Of a stretch of 64,000 nt of DNA, positions 51,547 to 64,000 are shown piece by piece. The stretch lies in contig JABVXU010000034.1 of assembly GCA_013365365.1 (NCBI GenBank), positions 235,033 to 299,032 of the forward strand. The letters are read 5' to 3'. The position numbers and the translations under genes are program-made. Below the pieces are notes generated by a model. That model saw nothing but the letters and a program-made list of their open reading frames with translations, ran no database searches and had not been told where the DNA came from. Position 1 is the first letter of the stretch; each line of letters opens with the position of its first letter. This stretch comes from Cruorifilaria tuberocauda (Eukaryota; Nematoda; Chromadorea; Rhabditida; Onchocercidae).

Positions 51547-53634
51547 TCAAATAAAGACAATAATGAACAAATTGGTGCGATAAATATTTTCCAAACAAAT
51601 CGCATCATGTTGAAATCCAATTTCTAGTTTCAGGGCATTTGCTTTCCAATAATTTCCACCGACCAGTAATGGCGATGACAAATATCGCTGCAGCTGAACA
51701 GAAGCTGATGAGTTCAGTATGAAATTTCTTGTAAAACAAGTAAATTTAATATATGAATTAAATACTAGGATTAAAGTTGGGAGAGGGACAAATCGAAAAT
51801 CGTAGTTTGCACGAAGTAGGAGGCACGAGTCAAATCAGATTTTGAAATCAAAGAATCATATTCTCAAAGCTGTATGGCTTCGAAAATTCCAGCAATATTG
51901 TTTAAGATTTTTTTTTGCTTTGAAGTTGTAAAAGTATTAAGTGCACAACATGCTATTTATTTTTTTTCCTTTCGATGATTTTTTGCCATTACGTTTAAAA
52001 TCAAAAATGAATAAACTGACAAATTTAGTCTAAATAATGATTAAAACCTGTTTATCATTTAAACTTACACCTTTCTAAACTTATCAAATTAGGACTAAAC
52101 ATGAAAACTTACTAAATTAGGACTGAACATTGTTGACTGAACATGAATAAATGTTAGTTCCGTAATTCGACGTGATGCATTTTCAGCAAATGCAAGCACA
52201 GATAAAGAAGTAATACGTTTACATCCATTCAAATTCACAGTTTGTAAGACGGGACAACGTCGCGCCAGTGTGGACACGAACTTATCCGTGATCTGAGATT
52301 TAAAATAGCAAGAAAATCCTGAATGCTATTTTGGAAACAGTGATAATATTGCGTAATACATTTACTTATACCAATATATCTTCATTTCCCCTCATTTTCT
52401 TGTTGAATATTTCTTACTGAATTTCTTCTGGCTAAATGAAGAGCTTCCTCAAGTATTCTCGCGTCCTATCCATTTCATAAATTAAAACTTTCTGATACTG
52501 TGGGAAATGCGCTGCGGGAATGTAACATTTGACCTATCAATTCGTGCGAAAATCTTTGTGGTCAATTCTAATTAAATTCTTTATAAATTACAGAGGAAGT
52601 ATGAACTGAATTAAAAAGCTCCACACATATTGGGATTTTTAATGCCTAGAACTGACAACCTTCCAATTCTTGAAATTTGTTTACTCAAAAGATATTGGTC
52701 CGAATTAATCTTTTCATTCTCATCATTATTTCTACTCACTCCCCTTCAAATTCCATGAGGACTCACAAATCCTACCTAAATAAAATTTGATTTCAGAATT
52801 AGTACTTGAAAGTATGAAAAAAAAATTAGTAGTTGACCTGCGCATTATTAGTGACAGAAATATTCGTTAGAGTGTCGAACGATGGAGAAATCATTCTGGC
52901 GAACAACGATTCATTGTCAATTGGAAGCACTGCATCCAGTATATATAGTTCTTCTAAGGATTTCAATTTAACGAGTAGCGCAAATGTCCATGGTCGAACT
53001 TTTGAGAGATCAACGCCTTGGAAATGCAAAGCTCGTAAGCATTTCGGCATACTGTTTAGAAGGACATGAACTGTCATGTCTGGAATTTGAGTCTCTATTC
53101 CTTCCTAAAATTTCATTGTGAAATAAAATTCATTCTTTAAAGCCAAATTAGCAGTTAAAACTAACAAGTCCTTTGGAATACACCTTGTAACTCTCTCCAA
53201 CGAGTTATTTAAATTTAATAAGAAACAAAGAGTAGCGGGTTATCGCTACAAGAGCTAACTAATGATCTAAAGCTTTCACTATTAGTGTAATCCACGACAA
53301 ACTTAAAACTAGCCTTTGGTATAAGATTATCCTCAACAGCTAAAGTTGCAAGCTCTTTGCCGGCAGCTTGAAATAATGGTTGCAACAGAACAGCATGTTT
53401 CTGCGCATGCCCGGGACATAAACATATCGAAAGAGTTGCTTCCGAAAGAGATGCTTCAAGAAAACGAGTTGAACAAGCTGATGTATCCAGAGAAATATGT
53501 ACAACACTAATACTTGGGACAGAATCTTTCAATAAATTAAACCATCGACGACATGTAAGCGATACCGGCAGACGATCGGTTCCTGGTAAATAAACAAAAA
53601 CTGCCCTTAACATTTCCTCCGGCAATTTCTCCAT
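51547..53634 (-). CDS. F-box/LRR protein
   Basis: Probable substrate receptor of an SCF ubiquitin ligase. Exons: 53634-53227, 53104-52838, 52292-52143 and a tentative last exon 51693-51547 (TGA), all in phase 0, about 323 aa. The F-box is at the N terminus: LPEEMLRAVFVYLPGTDR followed by LTCRRWFNLL (residues about 4-36). The third exon has a cysteine-containing leucine-rich repeat, ITDKFVSTLARRCPVLQTVN then GCKRITSLSV. The second exon is leucine-rich and of the same repeat type. The last exon is less LRR-like, and the alternative is that more repeats were missed. The start follows a TTTTTTAG acceptor-like site by 21 nt. I could not assign it to a specific FBXL subfamily. Confidence 0.75.
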
Positions 53635-55378
53635 TATGGTCCACCACTCTCACTTCTAAAAAAATATACTCAAGTAAAGAACGATGTCATCGACGGAAAC
53701 GATTGGATCAGAAATATTAATTGCTTGCGATTGTTATTCTATTGGAAAAAAATAAATAAATGGATAGAAAATTTTCAATTCGGAGCGAAAATGATAGCAT
53801 AATGATATAGGGGAGGGAAACAAACTTTTGATCTGAGGACCTGCGGTTAGTTCTTAAAAACAAATAATAAAATGTTTGGTTATAAGCAATAGTGATAATG
53901 ATATGAATGCATTTCATTTATCCTGCAAATAACAGTATTATTTCTATAAATAAAGTTGCTTTGCGAAAGTGAAGTAGAATTATGCCATTTCTTTGCTTAT
54001 ATATAGCGGACATGAGATAAAACTGAAACGAAGTAAAGACAAGTTCTTGGCGACGAATTTTATTGAGCATAAAATTGAGAAAATTATATACTACAATAAT
54101 AATTTAAATATAGTTGAAACTTTAATTTAAATATAGTTGGAAGCATCCTGATATTTTAAACATACATAAAACACAGTCCAATTCAAAAGCTTCTATGCTC
54201 TTAACGATATGTGCAAATGAAATTTTCAGTTTAAATAATACAATGAACAAAATCAAAATCTCCAACAGATAGAAGGAAAGAAATGATAGCTTAAAAATAA
54301 GATAATATTAAGTGCATTCAATATCAATTATATAGCATGCTCTATAACTAAGATTTTTGCAATAATTATTAATAAAGCTACAGCGTTTGTGGGCTGTTGG
54401 ATATTATGAGTAAAGGGGGATAAAAATTTGCTTATGAAATGCATTTTTTACATAGCATTGAAGAAAAGTAGACTGAACCCAAATTCTAATATGAGTACGA
54501 AAATATTGTTCGTACACTCAAGAATAAATCGTCGGAGCCCCATACATTTAATTAAAAAAGAGACAAAGAATATATAAGAAACAAAAGGGTTAAGCCAAAG
54601 TACATACAACAACATTCTTCCAGTAAAATAAAGATCAATATTCTGCAGCAAATAAACATTGATTGTAAATAAGGACTTAATCGAGTAATCTACAAAAAAT
54701 GTAGAATTGATCTCTTTTGTAAGGAAACTAAATTAATCAGCTTTACATGAAAAAATTACAAACACCAAAATTTTATTGATCCCAGCACAAAATCTTACTT
54801 AGGAACTAAATTATGAGATAAAAACAAAAACCCTATTTTATATAACTAACATATATTGTAATAAATGTGCACCGATCAGATATAGCTTGTGTTTCTCTCC
54901 TCGCATTTTCCTTCATTTTAATACAAATTTCAAAAAATCGTATAATCATAAAAAGAAAGCGATATATTCACAATTTACTACCTTTAAATGTAGATTCAAT
55001 GAATTAATAATGATATATAGAATAAACTATATGAATGATTTCAAGACGGCAAATACATCATAGTAGCAAAATTAGTTGACTAGAAGAATTCATACACTGA
55101 TAACCCAATAGCTCCAACACGATACAGTTTCGAAAAAGAAGGAATACATAAATGAGATTCAATTATATGAAAACGATTATGACTATATAGATGAAGTTAC
55201 TAACAAAAAAAATATTTTTTGCTTTTTCAGTCAACCTCCAACGCTAAATCTTGAAATGATATGTTTAAAATAGCTATTAGTCGTTCGAAAAAATAGCTTA
55301 CTCTCAAATTTAGTAATATCTCAGTACTAATTTAGAGATACCTCACCTTATAAATAATGAGCTCATTTTGGAGAATGA
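53635..55378. other. intergenic region, DHX38 3' flank
   Basis: About 1.7 kb of AT-rich sequence with no supported gene. The 67-codon minus-strand frame at 54448-54651 is hydrophobic but isolated. Confidence 0.5.
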
Positions 55379-62677
<7,299 letters not shown>

Positions 62678-64000
62678 TTAAATCCTCGAAACTGATTTCT
62701 AACATATCAAATTAGCGTATATAAGCTCCATATATAATCGAAAGCCGTAATAAGTAACTCACGAAACAACAATAAAAATATACCATAGAAACCTTTCCCG
62801 GAACAAACAGTAATAACCTTCCGATTAATTTCTAACCGATTTGTCTTTTTAGAAAACCTGTCTCACTTCAACATTTCACTTCCTTACACATTGCAACGGA
62901 AAAAGAAAATAAAGTTTTCGAGAAAGAAAGCCCAATGAATATGGCCAACAATCTCAGATTTCGTTAGGCAGCATTAGCACAGCCTAATGAAACATATGAT
63001 ACCACTTTATCATTTACGCATTACACGCTTCAGATTTATTTGTCATTTGTGAGCAAACAAACAAAAACAAAAAGAATATACAAAAAGTGATTAAAAAACG
63101 TCACAGTAAAAATGTAAAAAAAAATTATGTTGAATCATCAATCACCAAATTTCGATAAAATTTTCCTTGGACATAAAAACATTACTGTCCGTCCAATGCC
63201 GTAAGGAACAAAGCATAAATATGACTGCTCCGATAAAAACTTTACAATCCATATTTTCAAAAAATAGATAATTGTGGGAACCTGGCATTAACTGATGGGA
63301 ACTAGAGCAATGAGAAAAACGATATTTTCAAAGAACTTAAAATATTCAATAAAAGGTAGCAATAAGATTCTTTCCGAATTTTATGTAATTTCATGGAAAG
63401 ATGAATGCATTATGATTTGATTCAGAAGTTATTGACTATAAAAATTTACGTCAATGATAAAATGAAATCCAAATTGATCTAAGTAACTCCTTGGAATTCA
63501 AAAAAAACCTGAATTCAAAAAGTGACATTGGTAATTGTTTTTTGATTTGACATTTCATAAAAACCTTGCACCTCAAGAAATAAATAAAAACAATATGAAG
63601 AAACGCTATGCGCCAAACACAAAATGACAGAAAAGTGAATAAAACTCATCTTGCAAACAATCTGAATTACATAGCTCGAAACATTCCACAGTATTCAATT
63701 CCGAAAAAGGGACATTCATTTTTTTAGAATATTAAAGTTATAATACACTGACATGATTTCTTTAGCTTGAAATTTTCCAGACTTGAGGAATAAAGTCCAG
63801 AAAATTAACAGGACTGAAATTGAAAGACAAAAGGCATTAAACTAAAGTATGCCGTAACTGCGAAGATGTGGAAGTTACAAAGGATTCATTCTTTTATATA
63901 TTCCGAATACATGAAAACGAGGGACATAAAGAAACAGAAAAACTTAGCTGAAAAATGCTAAGATTTGAAAAATAATGATGACATTTCGAAAAAATGAAAA
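62678..64000. other. 5' flank of DHX38, no gene seen
   Basis: AT-rich sequence with no open frame above 60 codons and no recognisable RNA gene. Contains the candidate leader and acceptor of DHX38 at 62678-62693 and presumably its promoter, which cannot be delimited. Confidence 0.5.

Overview
This is an AT-rich, intron-dense metazoan window that reads as a parasitic (spirurid or filarial-type) nematode. Introns mostly end in TTTCAG or TTTTAG. Proteins such as LET-767, MOG-1 and PEZO-1 have close C. elegans counterparts. Nearly every complete gene has a splice-acceptor-like AG 0-21 nt before its start codon, as expected for spliced-leader trans-splicing. The species cannot be named from sequence alone. 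Exon joins below were built by hand from reading frames, splice signals and phase, and are most secure where all phases close.

Layout. Positions 350-2941 (+) are the 3' part of PRMT5, entering from outside the window. Positions 3813-6145 (+) are PEX10, followed after 179 bp by mitochondrial tryptophanyl-tRNA synthetase (6325-9077, +), a possible two-gene operon. Positions 9869-24667 (+) are one Piezo mechanosensitive channel gene of about 34 exons. It is unusually short (about 1,560 codons found) yet keeps a Piezo-like N terminus and pore module. Positions 24.7-26.7 kb are gene-free and hold an inverted pair of about 150-bp repeats. Positions 26707-29784 (+) are an unrecognised coiled-coil gene. 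Positions 31139-33928 (-) are a SWAP-70/DEF6-like PH and coiled-coil protein.

Positions 36447-39070 (+) are a LET-767/HSD17B12-type 3-ketoacyl-CoA or steroid reductase. It converges on the proteasomal ubiquitin receptor RPN13/ADRM1 (40029-44224, -), for which all nine exons join in frame. Positions 45138-47870 (-) are an unrecognised alpha-helical protein whose model contains an in-frame TGA. Positions 49988-50416 (+) are a 103-aa CDCA3/Tome-1-like protein. Positions 51547-53634 (-) are an F-box/LRR protein. Positions 55379-62677 (-) are the splicing helicase PRP16/DHX38 (C. elegans MOG-1), for which 20 exons join in frame to 1,118 aa. The rest is intergenic.

The genes do not form one pathway. 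They are mostly housekeeping functions (arginine methylation, peroxisome import, mitochondrial translation, proteasome, splicing, lipid or steroid metabolism) plus one mechanosensory channel. The most interesting observations are the compact Piezo with a possible internal start for its pore module, several small repeat elements in introns (one supplying a splice acceptor), two GC-AG introns, and the two unassigned genes.
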